Shown here piece by piece: positions 23,150 through 36,539 of a stretch of 64,000 nucleotides of DNA. How positions within the stretch are numbered: the first letter of the stretch is position 1; each line of letters opens with the position of its first letter. A model generated the notes under the pieces. The model searched no databases and was not told where the DNA came from. It saw only the letters and a list, made by a program, of their open reading frames with translations. The position numbers and the translations under genes were made by a program. This DNA comes from Channallabes apus (lineage: Eukaryota > Chordata > Actinopteri > Siluriformes > Clariidae), in the NCBI GenBank assembly GCA_030522415.1, contig CM060131.1:682001-746000 (forward strand). Reading direction: 5' to 3'.

Positions 23150-23974
23150 ATGGCCCATGATCAATGACCGGTTCTTGATAACCCTTTCTGTGTTTATTTT
23201 TAGATTATCCCAGGCATAATTCTGTAGCAAACAATTGTCTGTTTTCCTTCACTATGTGTTTCTACATGTCATTTAAAGCAGATGTGTAGTTTAAAAGTTA
23301 GTTTATGTTGAACAGACCAATAAAAGTCCCCCCCCCCCCCCCCCAGTTAAAAGAATTATAGGAAATAAAACAGAAAATATAAACCAATATTTTAAGGGAA
23401 GGAGCTTTGATTTTTTTAGACAAAAACACCACCACAGACCTGATCATAATTAAGGATTGGCAATAAGAAAATTTTTTTGCATGATCCTATACTTTTGGAG
23501 GTGGGCAGCAGTCCAGCATAGTGCACTATTAAATGTACTTCAAACAAATAATGCAACAAACCTCAAGAGTTGCTCACGAGATGAAGCTCAAAATGTGAAA
23601 CTTGAAGCTCAGTGAAGAAATCAATCTGAAGAAAGCAAATGAATGATTCAAAGCATTCAACAGAGACAAGTAATAATCACAACAAAACACTAGTGACTTG
23701 AAGCAGCAAAGCATAATTTTATACTTAACACATATGCTGTTTATGGAAACTTATGTTGACCAATTTAAGTCACATAACGTCATCAAGTGAAACTATGATA
23801 TGCACAGACTACTGATGTTATAAATTAGCATTTTACTACAATTAAATTAATGGAGGAAAAAAAAAAAAAAAAAAAAAAAAAAAAACAGACTCTAGATAAC
23901 CAGCAACCTCCTGTCTCAAACTAACCTCTGATAAAATAAGGAGACTCTTATTCCTGAAATAACACAATACAGGT
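23150..23974. other. AT-rich spacer with homopolymer runs
   Basis: No gene or recognised element. It contains a poly-C run (~23330-23344) and a ~28-base poly-A run (~23858-23885). Confidence 0.5.
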
Positions 23975-24073
23975 CTAATATATAGCCTTGTACCCAAACA
24001 CACTTCATTTCTCAGATTTAGTTTTTACCAACTGCAGTTATGAACTGAAAATTATAAACTAATGCTTACTGAC

Positions 24074-24160
24074 CTCAGGAAAATCCTGGAAAGGTGTAGG
24101 CCGTCTCCGGCAGTGTCACAATGTTCCTCAGCCAATCAGAAGCACAAGTCTCTGGGCTGT
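24074..24160 (-). promoter_or_regulatory. CCAAT module with donor-like CTGAG|GTCAGTAAGC
   Basis: CAGCCAATCAG lies at 24129-24139 (CTGATTGGCTG on the minus strand). Downstream on that strand is a short exon-like stretch ending CTGAG (24078-24074), then GTCAGTAAGC. It sits 1.7 kb upstream of the Helentron ATG on the same strand, so it could supply a promoter and leader exon. No transcript evidence is available. Confidence 0.4.
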
Positions 24161-24435
24161 GTAAGAGTTATTATGACTGTCAGTCAACTATATATTCTAA
24201 ATAAACTACAAACAAAATATATGTTTCTTTTGTCTTCAAATTATTTTCTTCTAGCACACAACTGACTGAAAGGGGTAATCATGTAGTTCATTGTGCAGTT
24301 CTTTGTCTTCTATAATAAGGAGACACTCATTCACACAAAACAGGTCTAATATATAGCATTGTACACAAACTCATTTCATTTCTCACATTTAGTTTTTACA
24401 CACAGCAGTTAAAATTATGAACCAATTCTACTAAC

Positions 24436-24520
24436 CTCAGGAACTCAGGAAAATTCTGGAAAAGCGTATGCCGTCTCAGGATAGTGTAAGAATACAGTAT
24501 CGCTCAGCCAACAATCAGAA
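24436..24520 (-). promoter_or_regulatory. Degenerate CCAAT module with donor-like CTGAG|GTTAGTAG
   Basis: A paralogue of the 24074-24160 module. The CCAAT box is broken by a two-base insertion (CAGCCAACAATCAG), and the donor-like site is at 24436/24435. Confidence 0.35.
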
Positions 24521-25369
24521 TAGAATCGCCAATCTCCTGTGTGTGTAAGAGGAAATTTGCCTGTCAGTTAACTATATTCTGAATAAAGTACAAGCATAAT
24601 TTTTATAAACAACAAAAATAACTTCTCTTCAAATTATTTTCTTCTAGCACTTTCCTCAGTCACATAACTGACTGAAAGGGGTAATCATGCAGCTCATTGT
24701 GCAGTTCTCTGTCAAAAGACTCTGCCAAAATCACTTATTCCTGCACTAACACTCTTTCACACAATACAGGTCTAATATATAGCCTTGTACACACAGCAGT
24801 TAAAAAGATGGACCAATGCTAGTCACATCAGGCAGCAGTTAGCAATACATCAACTATATTCTGAATAAACGGCAAGCATAAGTTTTTACAAACTACAAAA
24901 ATAATTTTTCTCTTCAAATTATTTTCTTCTAGCACTTTCCTCAGTCACATGACTGACTGAAAGGGGGAATCATGCAGCTCATTGTGCAGTTCTCTGACAA
25001 AATCACCTACTCCTGCAATAACACTCTTTCACACAATACAGGTCTAATATATAGCCTTGTACACAAACATTTAATTTATAAAATTTAGTTTTTACACACA
25101 GCAGTTAAAAATATGGACCAATGCTAGTCACATCAGACAGCAGTTAGCAATACATCAACTATATTCTGAATAAACGGCAAGCATAATTTTAATAAACCAC
25201 AAAAATAATTTTTCTCTTCAAATTATTTTTCTTCTAGCACTTTCCTCAGTCACATAACTGACTGAAAGGGTTAATCATGCAGCTCATTGTGCAGTTCTCT
25301 TTCAAAAGACTCTGACAAAATCACTTATTCCTGCAGTAACACTCTTTCACACAATACAGGTCTAATATA

Positions 25370-26979
25370 CAGTGGTGTGAAAAACTATTTGCCCCCCTCC
25401 TGATTTCTTATTCTTTTGCATGTTTGTCACACAAAATGTTTCTGATCATCAAACTCATTTAACTATTAGTCAAAGATAACACAAGTAAACACAAAATGCA
25501 GTTTTTAAATGAGGGGGTTTATTATTTAGGGAGAAAAAAAACCCAAACCTGCATGGCCCTGTGTGAAAAAGTAATTGCCCCCTGAACCTAATAACTGGTT
25601 GGGCCACCCTTAGCAGCAATAACTGCAATCAAGCGTTTGCAATAACTTGCAATGAGTCTTTTACAGCGCTCTGGAGGAATTTTGGCCCACTCATCTTTGC
25701 ATAATTGTTGTAGTTCAGCTTTATTTGAGGGTTTTCTAGCATGAACCGCCTTTTTAAGGTCATGCCACAACATCTCAATAGGATTCAGGTCAGGACTTTG
25801 ACTAGGCCACTCCAAAGTCTTCATTTTGTTTTTCTTCAGCCATTCAGAGGTGGATTTGCTGGTGTGTTTTGGGTCATTATACTGCTGCAGCACCCAAGAT
25901 CGCTTCAGCTTGAGTTGACGAACAGATGGCCGGACATTCTCCTTCAGGATTTTTTGGTAGACAGTAGAATTCATGGTTCCATCTATCACAGCAAGCCTTC
26001 CAGGTCCTGAAGCAGCAAAACAACCCCAGACCATCACACTACCACCACCATATTTTACTGTTGGTATGATGTTCTTTTTCTGAAATGCTGTGTTACTTTT
26101 ACGCCAGATGTAATGGGACACGCACCTTCCAAAAAGTTAAACTTTTGTCTCGTCGGTCCACAAGGTATTTTCCCAAAAGTCTTGGCAATCATTGAGATGT
26201 TTTTTAGCAAAATTGAGACGAGCCTTAATGTTCTTTTTGCTTAAAAGTGGTTTGCGCCTTGGAAATCTGCCATGCAGGCCGTTTTTGCCCAGTCTCTTTC
26301 TTATGGTGGAGTCGTGAACACTGACCTTAATTGAGGCAAGTGAGGCCTGCAGTTCTTTAGATGTTGTCCTGGGGACTTTTGTGGCCTCTCGGATGAGTCG
26401 TCTCTGTGCTCTTGGGGTAATTTTGGTCGGCCGGCCACTCCTGGGAAGGTTCACCACTGATCCATGTTTTTGCCATTTGTGGATAATGGCTCTCACTGTG
26501 GTTCGCTGGAATCCCAAAGCTTTAGAAATGGCTTTATAACCTTTACCAGACTGATAGATCTCAATTACTTTTGTTCCTGAATTTCTTTGGATCTTGGCAT
26601 GATGTCTAGCTTTTGAGGTGCTTTTGGTCTACTTCTCTGTGTCAGGTAGCTCCTATTTAAGTGATTTCTTGATTGAAACAGGTGTGGCAGTAATCAGGCC
26701 TGGGGGTGACTACAGAAATTGAACTCAGGTGTGATAAACCACAGTTAAGTTATTTTTTAACAAGGGGGGCAATCACTTTTTCACACAGGGCCATGTAGAT
26801 TTGGAGTTTTTTTAATCCCTTAATAACGTAAACCTTCATTTAAAAACTGCATTTTGTGTTCAATTATGTTATCTTTGACTAATAGTTGACGGTTTTTGAT
26901 GAGCAGAAACATTTAAGTGTGACAAAAATGCAAAAGAATAAGAAATCAGGAAGGGGGCAAATAGTTTTTCACACCACTG
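25370..26979 (-). mobile_element. Tc1-like transposon, 1610 bp, non-functional
   Basis: The ends are CAGTGGTGTGAAAAACTATT and its inverse, flanked by TA at 25368-25369 and 26980-26981. Inverted repeats are ~210 bp each, with the direct-repeat motif GTGTGAAAAAGT..TTGCCCCC at the outer and inner positions (IR/DR type). It inserted into the 318-bp array. Ten bases shorter than the intact relative at 48617-50236, and coding-dead (next entry). Confidence 0.96.
25588..26600 (-). pseudogene. Tc1 transposase with three disabling changes
   Basis: Compared with the intact 340-aa copy at 48835-49857, this copy has three defects. A 10-base deletion lies near the start (about 26576) and shifts the frame. 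A GAA-to-TAA stop follows TDETKV (about 26137-26139). The second catalytic aspartate is replaced by tyrosine (QQYNDPKHTSK instead of QQDNDPKHTSK). The third catalytic residue (PDLNPIE) is kept. Remaining open pieces are 126 and 177 codons. Confidence 0.95.
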
Positions 26980-28860
26980 TATAGCCTTGTACACAAACAT
27001 TTAATTTATAAAATTTAGTTTTTACACACAGCAGTTAAAAATATGGACCAATGCTAGTCACATCAGACAGCAGTTAGCAATACATCAACTATATTCTGAA
27101 TAAACGGCAAGCATAATTTTAATAAACCACAAAAATAATTTCTCTCTTCAAATTATTTTTCTTCTAGCACTTTCCTCAGTCACATAACTGACTGAAAGGG
27201 TTAATCATGCAGCTCATTGTGCAGTTCTCTTTCAAAAGACTCTGACAAAATCACTTATTCCTGCAGTAACACTCTTTCACACAATACAGGTCTAATATAT
27301 AGCCTTGTACACAAACATTTAATTTATAAAATTTAGTTTTTACACACAGCAGTTAAAAATATGGACCAATGCTAGTCACATCAGGCAGCAGTTAGCAATA
27401 TATCAACTATATTCTGAATAAACGGCAAGCATAAGTTCTTACAAACTACAAAAATAATTTTTCTCTTCAAATAATTTTCTTCTAGCACTTTCCTCAGTCA
27501 CATGACTGACTGAAAGGGGGAATCATGCAGCTCATTGTGCAGTTCTCTGACAAAATCACTTATTCCTGCAGTAACACTCTTTCACACAATACAGGTCTAA
27601 TATATAGCCTTGTACACAAACATTTAATTTATAAAATTTAGTTTTTACACACAGCAGTTAAAAATATGGACCAATGCTAGTCACATCAGACAGCAGTTAG
27701 CAATACATCAACTATATTCTGAATAAACGGCAAGCATAATTTTAATAAACCACAAAAATAATTTTTCTCTTCAAATTATTTTTCTTCTAGCACTTTCCTC
27801 AGTCACATAACTGACTGAAAGGGTTAATCATGCAGCTCATTGTGCAGTTCTCTTTCAAAAGACTCTGACAAAATCACTTATTCCTGCAGTAACACTCTTT
27901 CACACAATACAGGTCTAATATATAGCCTTGTACACAAACATTTAATTTATAAAATTTAGTTTTTACACACAGCAGTTAAAAATATGGACCAATGCTAGTC
28001 ACATCAGGCAGCAGTTAGCAATATATCAACTATATTCTGAATAAACGGCAAGCATAAGTTCTTACAAACTACAAAAATAATTTTTCTCTTCAAATAATTT
28101 TCTTCTAGCACTTTCCTCAGTCACATGACTGACTGAAAGGGGGAATCATGCAGCTCATTGTGCAGTTCTCTGACAAAATCACCTACTCCTGCAATAACAC
28201 TCTTTCACACAATACAGGTCTAATATATAGCCTTGTACACAAACATTTAATTTATAAAATTTAGTTTTTACACACAACAGTTAAAAAAATGGACCAATGC
28301 TAGTCACATCAGGCAGCAGTTAGCAATACATCAACTATATTCTGAATAAACGGCAAGCATAAGTTTTTACAAACTACAAAAATAATTTTTCTCTTCAAAT
28401 TATTTTCTTCTAGCACTTTCCTCAGTCACATGACTGACTGAAAGGGGGAATCATGCAGCTCATTGTGCAGTTCTCTGACAAAATCACTTATTCCTGCAGT
28501 AACACTCTTTTTCACACAATACAGGTCTAATATATAGCCTTGTACACAAACATTTAATTTATAAAATTTAGTTTTTACACACAGCAGTTAAAAATATGGA
28601 CCAATGCTAGTCACATCAGGCAGCAGTTAGCAATATATCAACTATATTCTGAATAAACGGCAAGCATAATTTTAATAAACCACAAAAATAATTTCTCTCT
28701 TCAAATTATTTTTCTTCTAGCACTTTCCTCAGTCACATAACTGACTGAAAGGGTTAATCATGCAGCTCATTGTGCAGTTCTCTTTCAAAAGACTCTGACA
28801 AAATCACTTATTCCTGCAATAACACTCTGTTTCACACAATACAGGTCTAATATATAGTCT
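26980..28860. repeat. 318/305-bp tandem array, second copy
   Basis: A duplicate of 776-2655 with the same alternation of long and short units. Confidence 0.92.
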
Positions 28861-28894
28861 TGTACACAAACATTTAATTTATCAAATGTATTTT

Positions 28895-29095
28895 TTACAC
28901 ACAGCAGGTAAAAATATGAACTTGTTCACCTTACCTCAAAGAAGATTCTCCGCGGGTGTGCGGTCTCACGAGCTGTATAACCATATCGCTCAGCCAATCA
29001 GCCAAGTTCAAGGGCGGGCCGTCTCCGGGCCGTCTCCAGGCAGTGTCACAGCGTTGCTCAGCCAATCAGAAGCACATACTTCAGTTCAAACTTTA
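28895..29095 (-). promoter_or_regulatory. CCAAT module, second copy
   Basis: A duplicate of 2690-2890, with CAGCCAATCAG at 28991-29001 and 29059-29069 and the donor-like site at 28934. It lies ~6.6 kb upstream of the Helentron ATG on the same strand. Confidence 0.38.
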
Positions 29096-29096
29096 A

Positions 29097-29818
29097 CCCT
29101 CTGAGGTCCGCGAACGCATATATGCGTTTTGAGGCGTTTTCCCCTGATGACGCCAATAAGAACTTAAATTACGCTTTCAGTTTTGATCGTACAGACAAGA
29201 TCTATATATTAATCGAATCTGTAAAGTGTCTACTTTCATTTGTATGCACACATGTTAAAAATAAAACTTTGTGCATTAATAAAATACATAAAGTAAACCG
29301 GGTGCGCTTTCAGCCGTCTCAGTCTCCGCGAAAATCTTTTTGAAACACGTCACTAAAATGAACTGAAACTCCGCGAATACTGCACACACAGACATGAGAA
29401 ATATATCTATAGAAAGCTTAAAGGGTCTACTTTTAAATGATGCAAGTCACAGTGAAAACAAATAATCTGCTTTTATGTAATCCGTATGAAAGTAAGGAGT
29501 GGTACAGATTCTCGTGTATCGGCTCATTACAGCTAATGCGCTCCCGCCTCCCTGCGCGCGCTGTTCATATGGAAATGAACTGAGGTGAGGCAAAACTTAC
29601 TAACCACGCATAATATTTTTTTCCTCAAAAATGCAAACACATACATTCATTTTGGTCATATGTTGTTGTAGAACAGTTTGTACTGATTACAAGAAAAATA
29701 CAGCTTGGTCAATAATATATTATAAGTAGCTGAAAAAAGCACAAATATCAGAGCATGTCCAAACATCTCAATTGTCCAAACACATGTCCAAACATCTCCC
29801 CAAAATCACCTCAGAGGG
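29097..29818. mobile_element. piggyBac-type MITE, second copy
   Basis: A duplicate of 2892-3613 with the same CCCTCTGAGGT/ACCTCAGAGGG termini and TTAA on both sides. Confidence 0.82.
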
Positions 29819-29822
29819 TTAA

Positions 29823-30434
29823 CCTAGTCATGCAGCTTTACTCTTTCTTAAATATGTGGAAAAGGGTAGTCTTCATACACATTCACATTTCATCCATCCT
29901 TTCATAATTTCTTTTGATTGTGTGAAGCTGCTTTTTAACAATGATAATTGTTAAAAGCACCATGCAAATAAAATTGAATTTAAGTGAAAAATCTACAGAG
30001 TTTTGCACAACACATAAATGACATTAAAATAAGTATTATAATGTCTATTCAATGTTCTGATGCACAGATAAATGTCATGCAAAATGGTTGTTAGGGTACT
30101 CTGTTTTGTAGCTAGGGAGTAGCTTGGCACATGTTATTGAAGAAATCAAAGGCTATCTGACCATTTTGATTCATACACATTTATTGGGGTTCACCCACAT
30201 GCTGGGTTGTGGCTTGACAACTTCACAATGATCCTGAGAGACAGGTTGCTTGCCTGAATGAAATGAGTCCACCCTGCTAACATGATGCTGACATGATTAG
30301 CTGTTGCTAGCATGGTTTTATATATAGCATCATCTTAGCGATATTTTAATGATCTTGCTAGCAACATGATAGGTAAGTAAAGTCAAGTGCTAAGTTTTAA
30401 ACTCTGAGTGAGAAAGAGCGAGACTGGTTATCAA
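29823..30434. other. Spacer, second copy
   Basis: A duplicate of 3618-4229. No gene is seen. Confidence 0.5.
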
Positions 30435-32150
30435 TAATCAGCTGTGGGGGCAAGCACACTCCACCTGGTCAGACACAGAGATCACCGGGAGTGGCAGGAA
30501 CGTCCAGACTACAACATATTGAATCCTCATGCCCGTAGAGTGTATTATGCTGACGTGGTGACAGTGTAAAGACACCCTCCGACACCCGCCGAAGGTAAAT
30601 TTCAGCTGAAAAATTTGCAATTGTGAACGGCAAAAAGGAATTAAGCTGTCAAACAAATGCTTCCCAATGGAGAACTGTAGGTCTAATCGCAAAAATTCGT
30701 TCACGCTGTTTGGCAGGAGCTTCCAGACTATAACATATTGAATTCTCATGCCCATAGAGTGTATTAAACTGACATGGCAACAGTGTAAAGACGCCCTCCG
30801 ACACCCGCCGATGGTAAATTTCTGCTGAAAAATGAGCATTTTTGAATGGCAAACAGGAATGAACCTCACAAACAAATGCTTCCCAATGGAGAACCGTAGC
30901 TCCGATCGCAAGAATTCTTTCATCGGGAGTGCCAGGAACATTCAGACTACAGCATATTGAATTATCATGCCCATATAGTGTATTATACTAATCTGGCAAC
31001 AGTGTAAAGACACCCTGCTAACATGATGCTCACATGATTAACTGTTGTTAGCATGATTATATGTAGCATCATTTTAGCGATATTTTCATGATCTTGCTAG
31101 TAACATGCTAATCAGCTTAACACCATGCTAGCAACATGCTAATCACATAAAGAGCAAAAAGCCAATATAGTTAAGTAAAGTAAACTGCTAAGCTTTAAAC
31201 TCTGAGTGAGAAGAGAGAGACTGTTTATCAATAATCAGCTGTGGAGACTTGTTACTATAGTGACTCCTGTCAGTGGGGGGGGGGACATGCATACTCCTCC
31301 TGGTCAGACACAGAGAGCGGCAAACAGGATTTAAGCTCTCAAACAAATGCTTCCCAATGGAGAACCGTCGGTCCGATCGCAAAAAATCTTTCATCGGGAG
31401 TGGCAGGAACATTCAGACTACAGCATATTGAATTCTCATGCCCGTAGAGTGTATGATACTGATCTGGCAACAGTGTAAAGACACCCTGCGACACCCTGCG
31501 ATGGCAAACTTCTGCTGAAAATTGAGCAAATTTGAACGGCAAACAGGAATTACGCTCTCAAACAAATGTTTCTCAATAGAACGACTTACTGTATGACCGA
31601 TCTCCAAAATTCTTTCAACGTGAGTGGCAGGAACTTCCAGACTACAACATATCGAATTCTCATGCCCGTAGAGCACATTATATTGATGTGGCAACAGTGT
31701 AAAGACACCCTCCGACACCCGCCAATGGTAAATTTCTGCTGAAAAATGAGGTGTTTTGAACAGTAAACAGGAATTAACCTCGCAAACAAATGCTTCCCGA
31801 CGGAATACCGTAGGTCGGAGCACAGAAATTCTTTCACCCTGAGTGGCAGGAACTTCCAGACTACAACAAATTGAATCCTCATGCCCGTAGACTGCATTAT
31901 ACTGATGTGGCGACAGAATAAAGCCACCTTGCGACACCGTTGTTAAATTTGAGGCGAAAATTTAGCAGTTTTGATTGCAAACAGGAACGAAGCTCTCAAA
32001 CAAACACTTCCCAATGGAGAACCGTAGGTCCGATCACAAAATTTGTTCACCGTGAGTGACAGGCACTTCCGGACTACAACATATTGAATCCTCGGGCCCG
32101 TATATTGTATAGTACTGACGTGGTGACAGTGTAAAGTCACCCTCCAATAT
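30435..32150. repeat. ~219-bp satellite array, second copy
   Basis: A duplicate of 4230-5945, including the internal TAGC block and poly-G run. Confidence 0.88.
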
Positions 32151-32905
32151 TTAATTTAGCACTCTAGCATCATGTTAGCGACATTATAAAGAAGTGGCCA
32201 ACAACATGCTAATGTAGGTAGCATAAAGCTAGCAACATGCTAATCGGCTAAATGTCATGCTAGCAACATGCTAATTACAATAGCATCATTCTACACATGT
32301 AATTAGCGAAATGCCACCAAAGTTAACATAATGCTAGCGACATGCTAATCGCGTTAGCATCATGCTAGCGATGTGCTGAGGTCATTAGCATAATGCTAGC
32401 GAAATGCTAATATCGTTAGCATAATGCTAGCGAAATGCTAATCACGTTAGCATAATGCTAACAGCATGCTAATGAGGGTGCTAGGGGGCATGGCTAATGA
32501 GCATGATGATAAATGCAAAAGAGTGATTGGTTGCCTGAGTCGAATGAACTTTCCCCCGTGTCGCTATGACAGTCGGGTCCAAAGTTAAATCAATGTCAAG
32601 TCTCTGAGCAGTTACTAAACGTCATGCTAGCAACATGCTAATTACACTAGCAGCATTCTACACATGTAATTAGCGAAATGCCACCAAAGTTAGCATAATG
32701 CTAGCGACATGCTAATCGCGTTAGCATCATGCTAGCGATGTGGTGATGTAATTAGCATAATGCTGGCGACATGCTAATATCGTCAGCATCATGCTAGCAA
32801 AATGATAATCGCGTTAATATCATGCTAATAGCATGCTACCGAGGGTGCTAGGGGGCGTGGCTAATGAGCATGAGGATAAATGCAAAAGAGTGATTGGTTG
32901 CCTGA
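32151..32905. repeat. TAGC minisatellite, second copy
   Basis: A duplicate of 5946-6700. Confidence 0.88.
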
Positions 32906-32969
32906 GTTTAATGAACTTTCCCCCGTGTCTCTACGACAGTCGGTTCCAAAGTTAAATCAATGTCAAGTC

Positions 32970-35900
32970 TATGAGCGGTTAATTGCCCCCTGCGGTGAGG
33001 GACCAGTGGCAATTAACCGCCCAGCCCTGAGCAAAGTCATAGCACCCCACCCCCTGATAAGCCGCACGATATGACAACTGATTCATGGGTGTATGACAAA
33101 CGGTGTGGGAATAGCGGTTAAAATGATGAGTCTATGAGAGTTTAATTGCCCCCTGCGGGGGCAATTAACCGCCCAGCCCCTCAGAGGAGTCACTGCACCC
33201 CCCTCCCCGATAAGCCGTACGATTTGACACCTCGTTCAAGGGTCTACGACGAACGGTGAGGGACCAGCGGTTAATTGCCCCCTGCGGGGGCAATTAACCA
33301 GCCGAGTCCTGAGAAAAGTCATACCACCCCATTCCCAAACAAGCTGCATGGTTTAACACCTCATTCATGGGCCTATAAAAAACACAGTCAAAGCTGGTCT
33401 CAATGTTATGTCTACGAGCGGTAAATTGCCCCCTGCGGGGGCAATTAACCGCCCAGCCCCTCAGAGAGGTCACTGCACACCCCTCCCGGATAAGACGCAC
33501 GATATTACACCTCATTCAAGGGTATACGACAAATGGTGAGGGACCAGCGGTTAATTGCCCCCTGCCGGGGCAATTAACCACCCCAGCCCTGAGAAAAGAC
33601 ATTGCACCCCATTCCCGAACAAGCTGCACGGTTTGACACCACATTCAACGGTCTACGACAAATGCTGCTGGACTAGCGGTTAATTGCCCCCTGCTGGGGC
33701 AATTAACAGCCCAGCCCCTCAGAGGGGTCACTGCACACCCCTGCCGGATAAGACGCACGATATGACACCTCATTCATGGGCCTATGACATACGGTGTTGT
33801 TCTAGCAGTTAATTGCCCCCTGCGGGGGCAATTAACCGCTCGCCCTCAGTAGTATCATACAACCCCATGCCCGAATGAGGCGAACGGTTTGACACCTCAT
33901 TCAAGGGTCTACGACAAATGGTGCTGGACTAGCGGATAATTGCCCCCTGCGGGGGCAATTAACCGCCCAGCCCCTCAGACAGGTCACTGCACACCCCTCC
34001 CGGATAAGACGCACGATATGACACCTCATTCATGGGCCTACGACATACGGTGTTGTTCTAGCAGTTAATTGCCCCATGCGGGGGGCAATTAATCACCCGC
34101 CCTCAGTAGTATCATTTAACCCCATGACCGAATGAGGCGAACGGTTTGACACCTCATTCAAGGGTCAACGACAAACTCAGGCAAAGCTGATCTCAATGTT
34201 AAGTCTATGAGTGGTCAAATGCCCCCTGTGGGGGCAATTGACCACCCCAGCCCTGAGAAAAGACATTGCACCCCATTCCCGAACAAGCTGCACGGTTTGA
34301 CACCACATTCAAGGGTCTACGACAAATGGTGCAGGAATAGCGGTTAATTGCCCCCAGCTGGGGCAATTAACAGACCAGCCCCTCAGAGAGATCACTGCAC
34401 ACCCCTGCCGGATAAGACGCACGATATGACACCTCATTCATGGGCCTACGACATACGGTGTTGTTCTAGCAGTTAATTGCCCCCTGCTGGGGCAATTAAC
34501 CGCCCGCCCTCAGTAGTATCATATAACCCCATGCCCGAATGAGGCGAACGGGTTGACACCTTATTCAAGGGTCAACGACAAACTCAGGCAAAGCTGATCT
34601 CAATGTTAAGTCTATGAGTGGTCAATTGCCCCCTGCGGGGGCAATTGACCACCCCAGCCCTGAGAAAAGACATTGCACCCCATTCCCGAACAAGCTGCAC
34701 GGTTTGACACCACATTCAAGGGTCTACGACAAATGGTGCAGGAATAGCGGTTAATTGCCCCCAGCTGGGGCAATTAACAGACCAGCCCCTCAGAGAGATC
34801 ACTGCACACCCCTGCCGGATAAGACGCACGATATGACACCTCATTCATGGGCCTACGACATACGGTGTTGTTCTAGCAGTTAATTGCCCCCTGCTGGGGC
34901 AATTAACCGCCCGCCCTCAGTAGTATCACATAACCCCATGCCCGAATGAGGCGAACGGGTTGACACCTCATTCAAGGGTCTACGACAAACTCAGGCAAAG
35001 CTGATCTCAATGTTAAGTCTATGAGTGGTCAATTGCCCCCTGCGGGGGCAATTAACCACCCCAGCCCTGAGATAAGCCATTGCACACCATTCCCGAACAA
35101 GCTGCACAGTTTGATACCTCATCCATGGGCCTACAAAAAACTCAGTCAAATCTTCTCTCAATATTATGTCTATGAGCGGTCAATTGCCCCCCTCCCGGAT
35201 AAGACGCACGATATGACACATCATTCATGGGCCTACGACATACGGTGTTGTTCTAGCAGTTAATTGCCCCCTGCGGGGGCAATTAACCGCCCGCCCTCAG
35301 TAGTATCATATAACCCCATGCCCGAATGAGGCGAACGGTTTGTCACCTCATTCAAGGGTCTACGACAAACTCAGGCAAAGCTGATCTCTATGTTAACTGT
35401 ATGAGTGCTTAATTGCCCCCTGCGGGGGCAATTAACCGCCCAGCCCCTCAGAAAAGGCATAACACCCCATCCCCGAACCAGCCGAACGGTTTGACACCTC
35501 ATTCATGGGCCTACAAAAGATACAGTCAAAGCTGGTCTCAATGCTAAGTCAACGAGCGGTCAATTGCCCCCTGCGGGGGCAATTAACCGCCCAGCCCTGA
35601 GCAAAGTCATTGCACCCGACCCCCGGACAAGCCGCACGATATGACACCTCATTCATGGGTGTATGATAAACGGTGCAGGAATAGCGGTTAAAATGTTAAG
35701 TCTATGAGAGTTTAATTGCCCCCTGCTGGGGCAATTAACTGGCCAGCCCTGAGCAAAGTCATAGCACCCCACCCCTGGACAAGCCGCACGATTTGACACC
35801 TCATTCACGGGTCCATGACAAGCGGTGCGGGACTAGCCATGAAATTGTTACGTCTATGTGCGATTAATTGCCCCCTGCGGGGGCAATTAACCGCCCAGCC

Positions 35901-36228
35901 CCTCAGAAAAGGCATAGCACCCCATCCCTGAACCAGCCGAACGGTTTGACACCTCATTCATGGGTCTGCGACAAACTAATTCTTCGATTAATACCCCATT
36001 ATAAGCCAATGGGGCAATTTTGGGGACCTCTTTTGCCCCGGGGGTAGAACTTATACCCTTGTGCGGGGTATCCTCTGACAAAGGTTGCAAACCTCTTCAA
36101 AGGTGGTGAATTTCACGTTTCTACAAGATTCCCTCCCTGCACTACAATCCGTGAAAGTTGGCCTCAATGTTAAGTCAATGGGATTTTCGGGGTGGTTTAT
36201 TGCCCCCTGCGGGGGCAATAAACCACCC
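32970..36228. repeat. Hairpin array block A, second copy
   Basis: A duplicate of 6765-10023. The matched-stem variants are at 34618-34652 (GTGGTCAATT type) and 36190-36228 (GGGTGGTTTATT type). Confidence 0.94.
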
Positions 36229-36539
36229 ACCCCTTAGAAAAGTCATAGCACCCCATTCCCGATTAGGCCGCACGTTTTGACACCCCATTCATGGGTCTAA
36301 GACAAACGGTGCGGGACTAGTTACGCGCCGAACTTTTGTACGGAAGAAGAAGAAGAATAAAAAAAAAAAAAATAAGTATGCAAGATAACAATAGTGATGC
36401 TTTTCAAGCACCACTAATGAAGAAAATGTGAGTGGTGCTTGACGTGGCAAGCTAACACGAGGCTAGCTAATAAGCTGAACTCTATGATAGGGACATGGTA
36501 ATCATGTTAAGTGCGCAAAGCAAGGTTTAATCAATGTCA

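Larger units (their letters stand above)
23975..25369. repeat. Older, longer versions of the 318-bp unit array
   Basis: Landmarks ATATAGC.TTGTAC occur near 23981, 24354, 24780 and 25051, with irregular spacings (~373, 426, 271, 318). The two long units carry an extra segment with CCAAT boxes and a donor-like site. The short ones lack it, as in the main array, so the short units look like deletion derivatives of a promoter-bearing unit. The last unit is interrupted by Tc1 at 25370. Confidence 0.85.
26206..36417 (+). repeat. 10.2-kb direct duplication of 1-10212
   Basis: Every landmark and every open frame from 1 to 10212 recurs at +26,205, and the stretches I compared by eye were identical. 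Identity stops at AAGCACCACTAA. The first copy then has 18 bases (10213-10230) missing from the second, after which the two diverge by substitutions and array rearrangement. The duplication may extend left of the window. It is either a very recent tandem segmental duplication or an assembly artefact. Confidence 0.93.
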
